From an uncultured Christensenella sp. (GTDB lineage: Bacteria; Bacillota; Clostridia; Christensenellales; UBA3700), in the NCBI GenBank assembly GCA_910583735.1, contig CAJTXS010000010.1, positions 1 through 46,500 on the forward strand: a stretch of 46,500 nucleotides of DNA. Direction: 5' to 3'. The translations under genes and the position numbers were made by a program. Positions 25,443 through 33,066 of this stretch are shown here, piece after piece. Each line of letters opens with the position of its first letter. Position 1 is the first letter of the stretch. The notes beneath the pieces are model-generated. The model did not search any database. It saw only the letters and a program-made list of their open reading frames with translations, and was not told the DNA's origin.

Positions 25443-26834
25443 TTAAGCCTTGGTAACTTTATAGCCGTCTTTGGTATCGACTACAGTATAGCCCTGCTCG
25501 GCTATCTCAGACCTCAGAGCGTCGGCGCCTGCGTAATCCTTGTTCGCCTTAGCTGCCTTGCGTCTTTCGCACAGCTCGACTATCTCGGCGGGGATATCCT
25601 CGCGCGGCTCCTCTTCGTCGCAAGCCGCGGTATCGAGAGAAAGACCGAGCACCTTATCGAACTTAAGGGCAAGCTCGTAGATATCCTTGCTCTTATTCTC
25701 CTTAATCATCTTCCATAGCACCCCGAGCGCGAGCGGAATATTGAGGTCGTCGTCAATGGCGTCCTCGAAATCCCTCTCATAGGACTTAAGCAAATCTTTA
25801 TCCGTAGGCTCGTTGCTCGACTTATGCTTAAACAGCAACGAAAGCAACCTTGCATAGGCGGATTTAGCCGCGTCCAATCCCTCGAAAGTAAAATTGAGCT
25901 TCTTGCGGTAATGCGTATTTAAGCAGAAGTATCTGAAGTCGAGCGCGCGATAGCCTCTGTCTTCCAAATCGCTTATCCTGTAGGTATTGCCCAAGCTCTT
26001 GGACATCTTGCCGTTGTCCACCAGCATAAACTCGCCGTGTACCCAATAATTGACGCTCTGCTTGCCGGTGAGAGCCTCGTTCTGAGCTATTTCGTTCTCG
26101 TGATGTACGGGGATATGATCTACTCCGCCCGTATGCACGTCGAAGGGCATGCCCAAATACTTGCGGCTCATGGCGCTGCACTCTATATGCCAGCCGGGGT
26201 AACCTCTGCCCCAAGGCGAATCCCACTGCATGATGTGTCCCGGCTCCGCCTTCTTCCACAGCGCGAAATCCGCGGGGTGACGCTTCTGCGAATTGACTTC
26301 TACGCGCGCGCCTGCCTGCTGCTCCTCGAGATTGAGGCGGGAAAGCTTGCCGTAGCCTTCGAACTTGGAGATATCGAAATAAATTCCGTCGTCTATCTCA
26401 TATCCGTAGCCCTTATCTACGAGTTGGGAGACGTAAGATATCATATCTTGGATATGCTCGGTAGCCTTGGCGATGACTTCGGGTCTGCCGATATTGAGCT
26501 TGCTTAGGTCCTCGAAGAACACCGACGTATAAAACTGCGCTATCTCAAGCGGAGTCTTCTTTTGCTCGCGCGAAGCCTTAGCCATCTTATCCTCGCCGTC
26601 GTCCGCATCGCTCATGAGATGTCCCACGTCCGTGATATTCATGACGCCCTTAATCTTGTAGCCGTCGTAACGTAGCACGCGTCTGAAAATATCCATAAAT
26701 ATATATGTGCGCAGATTGCCTATATGCGCGTAATTGTACACCGTAGGTCCGCAACTGTACATGGACACCTTGCCCTCTCTGATAGGCTTAAAGTCCTCTT
26801 TATTCCTTGTAAGCGTGTTGTAAATCTTAAGCAT
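25443..26834 (-). CDS. cysS: Cysteine--tRNA ligase
   Basis: The 463-residue class I synthetase charges tRNA-Cys. The zinc-binding start of the catalytic domain (MYSCGPTVYNYAHIGNLRTYIF) includes the HIGN version of the HIGH motif. GWHIECSAM and VDHIPVHHENEIAQ supply the other zinc ligands, and KMSKSLGN is the second signature. AAGGAGGACTAA precedes the ATG, which directly follows the cysE stop (TAAATG), so the two are coupled. Expression is controlled by the Cys T-box. Confidence 0.98.
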   Translation of the reverse strand: MLKIYNTLTRNKEDFKPIREGKVSMYSCGPTVYNYAHIGNLRTYIFMDIFRRVLRYDGYKIKGVMNITDVGHLMSDADDGEDKMAKASREQKKTPLEIAQFYTSVFFEDLSKLNIGRPEVIAKATEHIQDMISYVSQLVDKGYGYEIDDGIYFDISKFEGYGKLSRLNLEEQQAGARVEVNSQKRHPADFALWKKAEPGHIMQWDSPWGRGYPGWHIECSAMSRKYLGMPFDVHTGGVDHIPVHHENEIAQNEALTGKQSVNYWVHGEFMLVDNGKMSKSLGNTYRISDLEDRGYRALDFRYFCLNTHYRKKLNFTFEGLDAAKSAYARLLSLLFKHKSSNEPTDKDLLKSYERDFEDAIDDDLNIPLALGVLWKMIKENKSKDIYELALKFDKVLGLSLDTAACDEEEPREDIPAEIVELCERRKAAKANKDYAGADALRSEIAEQGYTVVDTKDGYKVTKA

Positions 26835-27512
26835 TTAGTCCTCCTTGCTGTCGATTATCTCGTTGTCTGCAATGCAGTAGCTCTTAATACCTATATCATT
26901 CTTAGCCTCGAGCGCGTCCAGCCTGTCTCTCATACGCGCGAATTCCTCAAGCACGGGATCGGGCAGCTTGAGCTGGTCCTGCTCGTCCTCCACTCGTATC
27001 TGGTTCTGCCTCACTATCCTGCCGGGTACGCCTACTACCGTGCAATGCGGAGGCACATTCTTAAGCACTACGCTGCCCGCGCCTATCTTGCTGTGCGCGC
27101 CGATAGTGATAGGTCCCAGCACCTTGGCTCCCGCGGAAATCATTACGCCGTCCTCTATCGTAGGGTGACGCTTACCCGTCTCCTTACCCGTTCCGCCGAG
27201 CGTAACGCCTTGATATATGAGTACGTTGCTGCCGATGACCGCCGTCTCGCCTATTACCACGCCTACGCCGTGATCTATAAAGACGCCGCCCGCAATCTCC
27301 GCGGCGGGATGTATATCCACGCCCGTAAGTCTGCGAGTGCGCGCCGCTATCGCCTTGGCGATGAACTTCATATTATGCTTATAAAACCAGTGCGCGCGCC
27401 TATGTCTGTACAGCGCCCTGAACCCGCCGTAAGTAAAGAATATCTCCAGCTTACTGCGAGCTGCGGGGTCTTTATCCATCGCCGCCTGCAAATCCTGTCT
27501 TATTTTACCCAT
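26835..27512 (-). CDS. cysE: Serine O-acetyltransferase
   Basis: CysE makes O-acetylserine from serine and acetyl-CoA, the first step to cysteine. The 225-residue protein has an N-terminal helical part and a left-handed beta-helix of hexapeptide repeats (IHPAAEIAGGVFIDHGVGVVIGE, then YQGVTLGGTGK and RHPTIEDGVMISAGA). The catalytic His and Asp lie in that IDHGVGVVIGET region. GAGGTGAATA precedes the ATG. The C-terminal 40 residues form a predicted coiled tail (EEFARMRDRLDALEAK). Linking it to cysS behind one Cys T-box lets uncharged tRNA-Cys raise both synthesis and charging of cysteine. Confidence 0.97.
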   Translation of the reverse strand: MGKIRQDLQAAMDKDPAARSKLEIFFTYGGFRALYRHRRAHWFYKHNMKFIAKAIAARTRRLTGVDIHPAAEIAGGVFIDHGVGVVIGETAVIGSNVLIYQGVTLGGTGKETGKRHPTIEDGVMISAGAKVLGPITIGAHSKIGAGSVVLKNVPPHCTVVGVPGRIVRQNQIRVEDEQDQLKLPDPVLEEFARMRDRLDALEAKNDIGIKSYCIADNEIIDSKED

Positions 27513-27523
27513 TATTCACCTCG

Positions 27524-27763
27524 AAATAAATAAGGAGCATGCGCTCAAAGACGCTTGCTCCCTTACGTGGTTCCACTTTGATTGAGCGCGGTCTGCGCCC
27601 CTCTTTATCGGCGGATAACGGCGCCTGCCGTGCGGCATTTCCTCCGCAAGCAATCCGACCGCACTTCGTACGTTAAGCGTTAAGGAGGCTTACAGCCGAC
27701 GACCTCCTCTCTCTGATACGACCGACGCGTACTACTCTTGACGGATTATCGCAATATTTAGGT
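27524..27763 (-). promoter_or_regulatory. T-box riboswitch of cysE-cysS, with candidate TGC specifier
   Basis: The leader carries a T-box element AAGTGGAACCACG (27578-27566), a variant of the usual GGTGGNACCGCG. A terminator (GGAGCA / TGCTCC with an inner GCG / CGC pair, 27534-27561) followed by TTATTTATTT comes next. Stem I shows AGAGAGAGGAGG and the distal GGCTGTAAGCCTCC. A Cys codon TGC at 27663-27661, in the context GAAGTGCGG just after a GTACG / CGTAC helix, is a good specifier candidate. The downstream genes make and charge cysteine, which agrees. Confidence 0.88.
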
Positions 27764-27769
27764 AACTGT

Positions 27770-27798
27770 ATTATATCCACATTATATTCGCATGTCAA
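27770..27798 (-). promoter_or_regulatory. Perfect promoter of the cys T-box transcript
   Basis: TTGACA (27798-27793), 17 bases and TATAAT (27775-27770) on the minus strand match the consensus. The start is predicted near 27763. Confidence 0.85.
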
Positions 27799-27846
27799 GT
27801 AGAACGGCACTTATTGACCTCGTTAAGGCGATAAATACCGCATAAC

Positions 27847-28299
27847 TTATGCGCGGATTCGCTTAAGGTATTTCTTCTTTGCGAGCGTATACGCTTCGTC
27901 AATAAGCGGCTTAAGCCTGTCAAAAGTATTCTCTGAGGGATTGAGAACGCATATCCAACTCATCCATGCGTATACCGGATGAGGCATGATTACATCGATT
28001 GCGGCAAAGTCAAACGGCATATCTACCACCTCGCCCTTAGCGGGACGCGCGGGTTTGACGGAAAACATATCGATAAATGTCTCTTGTCTTATGCCGATGT
28101 TAACTCGATATACGCCCTGCCTATATAGCTCAGAACTCTTGTCGCAAGCGCCGTCGTTATCCTTAACAGTCAATACGTATACTCCGCGCTCGAGCGTACC
28201 CTCGGGATTGAAAAAAATACATCTCTCGCCGTAGCACTCTCTAAGCGATACGCCTTGTAAATTATTCAAGCAATATTGCAATATGGTGTCGCTTTGCAA
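27847..28299 (-). CDS. DUF6194-like protein in the feo operon
   Basis: The 150-residue soluble protein resembles the DUF6194 family: a middle region ELYRQGVYRVNIGIRQETF, then PHPVYAWMSWICVLNPSENTFDRLKPLIDEAY. Its function is unknown. The start is TTG at 28299, with AAGGAG about 13 bases upstream, so the start is only moderately secure. It lies 26 bases after the FeoB-associated gene on the same strand and is probably the last gene of the iron operon. No clear terminator follows. Confidence 0.72.
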   Translation of the reverse strand: MQSDTILQYCLNNLQGVSLRECYGERCIFFNPEGTLERGVYVLTVKDNDGACDKSSELYRQGVYRVNIGIRQETFIDMFSVKPARPAKGEVVDMPFDFAAIDVIMPHPVYAWMSWICVLNPSENTFDRLKPLIDEAYTLAKKKYLKRIRA

Positions 28300-28325
28300 A
28301 AGAAGTCACTCTCCTTACCGAAGGC

Positions 28326-28610
28326 TCATTTATCGACATCCTCGCAGCGCTCTCCGCCTTTACCCAACTCAAAATCGGCTTTATTTTCCGAGTTCGCGCT
28401 GTCTTGAACGCCGTCCGCGCCGTTATCGCTTTCGGTATCGGCAGCAGAGCTATCGCATACATTGGCATGACCGCACCCGCGACAGGACGAACATCCCTTA
28501 CAGCATGAGCAACCGCCCTTGCCCTTAATCTTGCGATAAATACTCACGATAGCTACCGCGGCTACGAATACGACGGCTATTACTATAACCGATATCTCCA
28601 CTGTCGACAT
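28326..28610 (-). CDS. FeoB-associated Cys-rich membrane protein
   Basis: The 94-residue protein has one N-terminal membrane helix (residues 6-25), a short basic stretch, then a cysteine-rich segment (CSCCKGCSSCRGC) and an acidic tail of about 45 residues. This layout matches the small FeoB-associated Cys-rich proteins found after feoB in Firmicutes; they may play the part of FeoC or deliver iron. AAGGAGAAGG precedes the ATG, which overlaps the feoB stop by one base (TAATG), so translation is coupled. The acidic tail is longer than usual. Confidence 0.85.
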   Translation of the reverse strand: MSTVEISVIVIAVVFVAAVAIVSIYRKIKGKGGCSCCKGCSSCRGCGHANVCDSSAADTESDNGADGVQDSANSENKADFELGKGGERCEDVDK

Positions 28611-30931
28611 TAAGCCTTCTCCTTGTTACGGCGCAGCAGCCGTTTAATTCCCCCGCTCGGGAAATTGAATTTACCCTTATTATGCAATACGATTAACGTT
28701 GCCGCGACGGCTACGACAGCAAGGAATATAAAGCACGTCCACCACCAAGAGCCGATAAGGAAAATAATCATGGACACAGTATATGCAGACAGCACCCACC
28801 ACGCGATTGCGCCCTTAAACAACTTGCCTTTACCCAGCTCGTTACGCGCCGCGCCTACCGCCGCAAAGCAAGGTATAGCAAGCAAATTGAACGCCATGAA
28901 CGCAACGACTGCAGCATCGCTTATACCCGCAATCTGAAACAGAGTAGCTATAGCCTCTTCCTCGCCCGCGGTTGCCGAGAGGTTGCCTATCGCAGTACCG
29001 AGGACGGCGAGAGTCGCCACTACTTCCTCCTTTGCAATCAGTCCGGTAAACGCCGCTACGATGAATACCCATCCGTACTTGCCGATTCCGAATCCGAGAG
29101 GATAGAATATCCACGACACTATACTGCCTATATCGTGCAGAATGCTCTGCTCAATATTGCCGGCAAGGTAGGTGTAGCTCCAGTCGAAGTTGGAGAGGAA
29201 CCATATCACGATGGCGGAAGCTGCGATAATCGTACCCGCTCTGATTATGAACTCCTTCACTTTATCCCATACGTGAATAGTAAGAGAACGCAGCTGAGGC
29301 AAGTGATAGTTGGGCAGTTCCATTATAAAAGGCGCCGTCTCGCCCTTAAATGCCGTATGCCTAAGCAGGAGCGAGCCTAATACGGCGCAGACTATGCCGA
29401 GCACATACATACCGTAGACAGCAAGGTCATTGCCTCCGAATACCGCCGCCGCTATCGCCGAGTAGATAGGCATCTTAGCCGAGCAGGAGAACCAAGGCGT
29501 CATATACACGGTCATAGCGCGTTCCTTATCGTGCTCGAGCGTGCGAGTCGCCATCATTGCGGGCACGCTGCAACCAAAGCCCATCAATAGAGGCATGAAC
29601 GACTTGCCCGACAGTCCGAACTTGCGGAAAGCCCTATCCATTATGAACGCCGCGCGCGCCATATATCCGCTGTCCTCGAGAATGGATAAGAATACAAACA
29701 GCAGCGCTATCTGCGGCAGGAATGACAGTACGCTGAACACTCCCGAGAACAGACCGTCGCATATCAAAGATCTCACCCACGGAGCCGCTGACGACAGCGC
29801 ATCCGAGACGACGGCGGTAAGCGAATCCGTACACCAGCCCAATGCCGACTGTAAGAACACGCCTAACGAAGGAATGCCGCAATCTTCGAATACCCACCAG
29901 TTGATATTGACGCCGTAAAGCGCTTTCATATAGAAGAGATCTTCGGAGAAAGTGAAGTGGAATACAAAGAACATAATGACAAAGAACATCGGTATACCGA
30001 GCACCCTGCTTGTCATTACCCTGTCTATCTTATCGCTGACAGTGAGGTTGTCTCTGTACTTATAATTATCGATGTCGGAAGGAATGGGACTGCGAGTAAT
30101 CTTAGCCTTAAGTACCTTGAGCTTGCCTTTAAGCGTAAGTTTCTCCTTGCACTCGCTCCTGATTATGCACTCGGAAAGGTTATCGGTAATATATCTGTAT
30201 CTTAAGTCGGCGATACGCGCCTCCCAGTCGGCGCCAAAATCTTGGTCCTCGCTCGCTTTTTTGACAGCCTCGACATCGTCGATAATATCCGCTACATGCT
30301 GCGACTCTATTTCGTCGCCCTCTATCAGCTTGATCGCGTGGAAGAGCGGAGACGGTATCTCTCGATCTTGAAATACGGACCTGAATTTATCTACGACTTC
30401 GCTAAGTCGAGTATTGCTCAAAACGCTGTTGCCTACTCTCTCCTTACCTACCTGTGCGTAAGCTATCTTCATCAGTTCATGAATGCCTTCGCCGCGCAGC
30501 GCGCTGATCGATACTACGGGCATACCCAGCCTCTCCGATAGCTTACCCATATCGATAGAGTCGCCTCTCTTCTTAAGTACGTCCGTCATATTGAGCGCTA
30601 TTACCACAGGAATATCAGTCTCAAGAAGTTGAAGAGTAAGATATAAATTGCGCTCCAGATTGGTCGCGTCAACAATGTTGATAATTACATCGGGCTTATC
30701 TTGCAGCAAATAGTTGCGCGAGACGACTTCCTCGGGCGTGTAAGGCGAAAGCGAATATATTCCCGGTAGATCCACTATCTCCACATGCTCGTCCAGCTTG
30801 CGATACTTGCCCGCCCTCTTCTCGACGGTGACGCCCGCCCAATTACCTACATAGGCGGTGCTTCCGGTAAGAGCGTTGAACAACGTGGTCTTACCGCTAT
30901 TGGGATTGCCTGCCAAAGCGAATTTATGCAT
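28610..30931 (-). CDS. feoB: Ferrous iron transport protein B
   Basis: The 773-residue protein has an N-terminal G domain (G1 GNPNSGKT, G3 DLPG, G4 NMTD, G5-like SALRG), a helical spacer that inhibits nucleotide release, and a C-terminal membrane domain with two Gate regions (GFGCSVPAMMATRTL and the later AKEEVVATL block). It imports Fe(II) across the inner membrane in anaerobic bacteria. AAGGAGGACGACA precedes the ATG. It overlaps feoA by eight bases. Transcription starts upstream of feoA under apparent metal control. Confidence 0.98.
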   Translation of the reverse strand: MHKFALAGNPNSGKTTLFNALTGSTAYVGNWAGVTVEKRAGKYRKLDEHVEIVDLPGIYSLSPYTPEEVVSRNYLLQDKPDVIINIVDATNLERNLYLTLQLLETDIPVVIALNMTDVLKKRGDSIDMGKLSERLGMPVVSISALRGEGIHELMKIAYAQVGKERVGNSVLSNTRLSEVVDKFRSVFQDREIPSPLFHAIKLIEGDEIESQHVADIIDDVEAVKKASEDQDFGADWEARIADLRYRYITDNLSECIIRSECKEKLTLKGKLKVLKAKITRSPIPSDIDNYKYRDNLTVSDKIDRVMTSRVLGIPMFFVIMFFVFHFTFSEDLFYMKALYGVNINWWVFEDCGIPSLGVFLQSALGWCTDSLTAVVSDALSSAAPWVRSLICDGLFSGVFSVLSFLPQIALLFVFLSILEDSGYMARAAFIMDRAFRKFGLSGKSFMPLLMGFGCSVPAMMATRTLEHDKERAMTVYMTPWFSCSAKMPIYSAIAAAVFGGNDLAVYGMYVLGIVCAVLGSLLLRHTAFKGETAPFIMELPNYHLPQLRSLTIHVWDKVKEFIIRAGTIIAASAIVIWFLSNFDWSYTYLAGNIEQSILHDIGSIVSWIFYPLGFGIGKYGWVFIVAAFTGLIAKEEVVATLAVLGTAIGNLSATAGEEEAIATLFQIAGISDAAVVAFMAFNLLAIPCFAAVGAARNELGKGKLFKGAIAWWVLSAYTVSMIIFLIGSWWWTCFIFLAVVAVAATLIVLHNKGKFNFPSGGIKRLLRRNKEKA

Positions 30932-31163
30932 TGTCGTCCTCCTTCATAATGACGCAGTCCGCCTCCGCCTTGCGCAAAGTAAGCTCATAACCTCTCAAAG
31001 TCACTTCCATAGGGTCGCCGAGCGGCGCAACCTTACGCATGATTATACGAGCGCCGGGCGTCACGCCCATATCCAGCAGCCTGCGCCTTACCGCGCCTAC
31101 GCCGCTCACTTGCTTAACTACTCCGCTCTCTCCCGAGCGGTATTTACCGAGAATCCTATCCAT
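30924..31163 (-). CDS. feoA: Ferrous iron transport protein A
   Basis: The 79-residue SH3-like protein interacts with FeoB. VGAVRRRLLDMGVTPGARIIMRKVAPLGDP and the end (VTLRGYELTLRKAEADCV) are typical. I chose the ATG at 31163 because AAAGGGAGTAT precedes it and the length fits the family; the open frame extends to 31247 without support. It is the first gene of the feo operon, about 190 bases after the main predicted promoter. Confidence 0.93.
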   Translation of the reverse strand: MDRILGKYRSGESGVVKQVSGVGAVRRRLLDMGVTPGARIIMRKVAPLGDPMEVTLRGYELTLRKAEADCVIMKEDDNA

Positions 31164-31296
31164 ATACTCCCTTTGACCCCGACCGAAGTATTGCAACTGC
31201 GCAATTACCGCGGTCTCGGTATATAAATAAATATTTATATTATACATTGCGCTGCCTACGCAAGTATTTTACATTTCGCTATCTAACCTGTCATAA

Positions 31297-31316
31297 CGGT
31301 TAGATTATACTAACCG
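31297..31316. promoter_or_regulatory. Operator-like inverted repeat a: GTTAG-N6-CTAAC, spacer is a -10 hexamer
   Basis: CGGTTAG and CTAACCG are perfect 7-base arms around ATTATA. Read on the minus strand the spacer is TATAAT, so a second, weaker feoA promoter could be blocked by a bound protein. The arms resemble half sites of DtxR/IdeR boxes (TTAGGTTAG). A further CTAACC lies at 31283-31288. Confidence 0.6.
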
Positions 31317-31326
31317 CAACCCTGCA

Positions 31327-31354
31327 ATTAGAGTTAGACATAGCTAACTCTAAT
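31327..31354. promoter_or_regulatory. Operator-like inverted repeat b at the feoA transcription start
   Basis: ATTAGAGTTAG and CTAACTCTAAT are perfect 11-base arms around ACATAG. The site covers the predicted start point of the consensus feoA promoter, an ideal position for a repressor. The half site resembles DtxR/IdeR boxes; no DtxR gene is in the window, so the regulator is inferred. Confidence 0.7.
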
Positions 31355-31357
31355 ATT

Positions 31358-31386
31358 ATTATATACGGTCATATACTGCGTGTCAA
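31358..31386 (-). promoter_or_regulatory. Perfect promoter of feoAB
   Basis: TTGACA (31386-31381), 17 bases and TATAAT (31363-31358) on the minus strand match the consensus. Predicted start near 31351, inside operator b. Confidence 0.85.
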
Positions 31387-31429
31387 TAATATGTAAGTTA
31401 TTTTATCAATTATCGACATAATTTTCATC

Positions 31430-31457
31430 GCGTAATGAGATATATGTCTCATTACGC
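31430..31457. repeat. Perfect inverted repeat with 11-base arms
   Basis: GCGTAATGAGA and TCTCATTACGC flank TATATG. It is not followed by a T run on either strand, so it is not a standard terminator. It may be a second type of operator or the end of a short transcript from the promoter at 31723-31751. Confidence 0.6.
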
Positions 31458-31506
31458 CGACTTAGCGTGAGCGGCAATATTGCCCGACTCAACTCTATCC
31501 CGTAAC

Positions 31507-31605
31507 TCAGATTGCCATATCGACATCCGTAATGACCCGCTCATCTCTTTTTTTTTGCCATACCTCATAGGTCGCATCATCGTATACTGTAATCTTGCGC
31601 CGCAT
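31507..31605 (-). CDS. Possible 32-codon small protein between metA and feoA
   Basis: An ATG at 31605 opens 32 codons encoding a charged peptide (start MRRKITVYDDATYEVWQ, end DVDMAI). It lies downstream of a consensus promoter (31723-31751). The only GGAG is 15 bases upstream of the ATG, which is far; an in-frame TTG exists 9 codons earlier. A run of nine A sits inside the frame. I regard it as a candidate only; the transcript may instead act as RNA. Confidence 0.25.
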   Translation of the reverse strand: MRRKITVYDDATYEVWQKKRDERVITDVDMAI

Positions 31606-31657
31606 ATCGCTTATGCTCTGCTCCAAGCAGTTTTAGCAACATGTATAGTGCCGCAGA

Positions 31658-31681
31658 TGTAGTTAGCATCAACTAACTACA
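31658..31681. promoter_or_regulatory. Operator-like inverted repeat c
   Basis: TGTAGTTAG and CTAACTACA are perfect 9-base arms around CATCAA, sharing the GTTAG-N6-CTAAC core with sites a and b. It lies about 35-58 bases downstream of the start predicted for the promoter at 31723-31751. Confidence 0.55.
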
Positions 31682-31722
31682 CCGCAGTAAAAAAACGGAC
31701 CGTCGCCGCCATCTACGGTTAA

Positions 31723-31751
31723 AATATACGACAATTATAACGCAATGTCAA
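31723..31751 (-). promoter_or_regulatory. Second promoter upstream of feoA, without an obvious gene
   Basis: TTGACA (31751-31746), 17 bases and TATATT (31728-31723) on the minus strand. The start is predicted near 31716. Operator-like repeats flank it on both sides. Downstream lie an 11-codon frame (ATG at 31712), the 32-codon frame at 31605, and eventually feoA. Confidence 0.65.
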
Positions 31752-31755
31752 GCAG

Positions 31756-31773
31756 TTAGTTGCAACAAACTAA
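31756..31773. promoter_or_regulatory. Operator-like inverted repeat d
   Basis: TTAGTT and AACTAA flank GCAACA, five bases upstream of the -35 element at 31746-31751. The spacing is the same six bases as in sites a-c, but the arms are shorter. Confidence 0.4.
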
Positions 31774-31776
31774 TAA

Positions 31777-31810
31777 AATTTATAAAGCCGATTCAATAAA
31801 GAATCGGCTT
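31777..31810 (-). terminator. Probable terminator of metA
   Basis: AAGCCGATTC and GAATCGGCTT form a perfect 10-bp stem with loop AATAAA (31785-31810). On the minus strand it is followed by TATAAATTTTATT, a broken T tract. It lies six bases after the metA stop codon. Confidence 0.75.
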
Positions 31811-31816
31811 AACTAA

Positions 31817-32719
31817 TCAGCAAAAATCGAACGGTGTGACTTGATACACGTAATTAAGCCAGTTGCTGAACAGCAACGTAGCGGTAGAACGCCACTTCAT
31901 ATTGACTCTATCGGTATCGCCGTCGATAAAATAATGCAGAGGCGGAGCTATTTCGAGACCCTTGTCCAAATCTCTCAGGTATTCCTTGCGCAGAGTATAT
32001 CTGTCGTACTCGCTGTGCCCCGTGAAAAAGAACTTCTTATTGTCCTTACTCTTTATTATCGAGATACCGCACTCGTCGCCCGCCGCGAGCACTTTGAGCT
32101 CGTCATGCGCGTATACGGCGTCCTCGTCCACAGTAGTATGCCTCGACATGGGTATGTGCATGATGTCGTTCATACCGCGCAACAGCGGCTCGTTGCCGTC
32201 CAGCGCGCGCACGCGGTAGACGCCGAACAGCTTCTTGGGCAAGACCGTCTTATCTATGCCGTAGTAGTGATACAGCGCAGCTTGCGCTCCCCAGCAGATA
32301 AACAGCGTAGATGTGATATACTTGTCCGCATAATCCATTATGCCCTGCAACTCTCTCCAGTAGGCTACGTCCTCGAAGGGCAGCGTCTCTACGGGCGCGC
32401 CCGTGATAATCATGCCGTCGAAATGCCTGTTGCGTATCTCGGCGAAAGTCTTGTAAAACTTACGCATATGCTCGGGCGGAGTGTTCTTACTGACGTACGA
32501 ATCGGTATTGACGAGAGTAACGTTTACCTGTAGCGGAGAATTGCCGAGCAAACGCATGAGTTGCGTCTCGGTATCTACCTTGGTAGGCATGAGGTTGACT
32601 ATGGCAATCTCTATAGGTCTTATATCCTGCTCGCTTGCTCTTGCGTGCGACATGACGAAGATATTCTCTTCGGACAATATGTCGTGCGCCGGCAGCGACT
32701 TAGGTATTACTATAGGCAT
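31817..32719 (-). CDS. metA: Homoserine O-acetyltransferase (MetA family)
   Basis: The 300-residue enzyme of the MetA family activates homoserine for methionine synthesis. The catalytic Cys142 lies in ICWGAQAAL, and His235 and Glu237 in TGHSEYDRYTL, at exactly the family positions. Residue 111 is Glu (GAPVETLPF); in characterized members Glu111 goes with acetyl-CoA use and Gly111 with succinyl-CoA. The neighbouring O-acetylhomoserine sulfhydrylase agrees with acetylation. AAGGAGGTGAAGTA precedes the ATG. A 347-base gap separates it from metY upstream on the same strand, so it may have its own promoter. Confidence 0.95.
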   Translation of the reverse strand: MPIVIPKSLPAHDILSEENIFVMSHARASEQDIRPIEIAIVNLMPTKVDTETQLMRLLGNSPLQVNVTLVNTDSYVSKNTPPEHMRKFYKTFAEIRNRHFDGMIITGAPVETLPFEDVAYWRELQGIMDYADKYITSTLFICWGAQAALYHYYGIDKTVLPKKLFGVYRVRALDGNEPLLRGMNDIMHIPMSRHTTVDEDAVYAHDELKVLAAGDECGISIIKSKDNKKFFFTGHSEYDRYTLRKEYLRDLDKGLEIAPPLHYFIDGDTDRVNMKWRSTATLLFSNWLNYVYQVTPFDFC

Positions 32720-33066
32720 TACTTCACCTCCTTATCGCGGCAAGTCGCTTAATTGTAAACGACATGTCGATATATCCATGCATTGCGACTGCGAGCGTAA
32801 GGCTCTCCGTCGTTAAGCCTTATGTGTGTTATTGCGTACAATCCTCTATATATTACGCGGCGAGCAATTATTTGCTCTGCTAATTATTACGCTTGCAATT
32901 CCTCCGAGCCGCTGCCGATAAGACGGGCGCACGGCGATTGCTTATATGTGACTTAAGCGAAGACTTACGGCGCGCAAAACGCTTGGCAGTGCGATGACAT
33001 ACGAGCCTGTCTGCCGCAACAGATACCGTCCGACAGCTTGTCTTACGGATATCTTGAAAAGTTTGC
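32720..33066 (-). other. Long leader or spacer upstream of metA
   Basis: These 347 bases between metY and metA hold no convincing gene. An AAGGCT / AGCCTT repeat (32799-32821) overlaps a competing GAGC / GCTC pairing, as in a switching leader. I found no SAM-I riboswitch core, no T-box sequence and no consensus promoter. A CGGAGGAATTG stretch on minus resembles a ribosome binding site, but no frame follows it. Confidence 0.4.

Noticed and set aside
31480..31662. A 60-codon open frame on plus between metA and feoA
   Set aside because: No ribosome binding site or promoter on that strand; it is antisense to the promoter-linked minus-strand region.
31689..31719. Hairpin plus T run read as an attenuator after the orphan promoter
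   Set aside because: The stem is only five base pairs, and the predicted transcription start lies inside its 5' arm.
32720..33066. SAM-I riboswitch upstream of metA
   Set aside because: The conserved core (GGAGGGACTGGCCC and GAAGCC elements) is not present.
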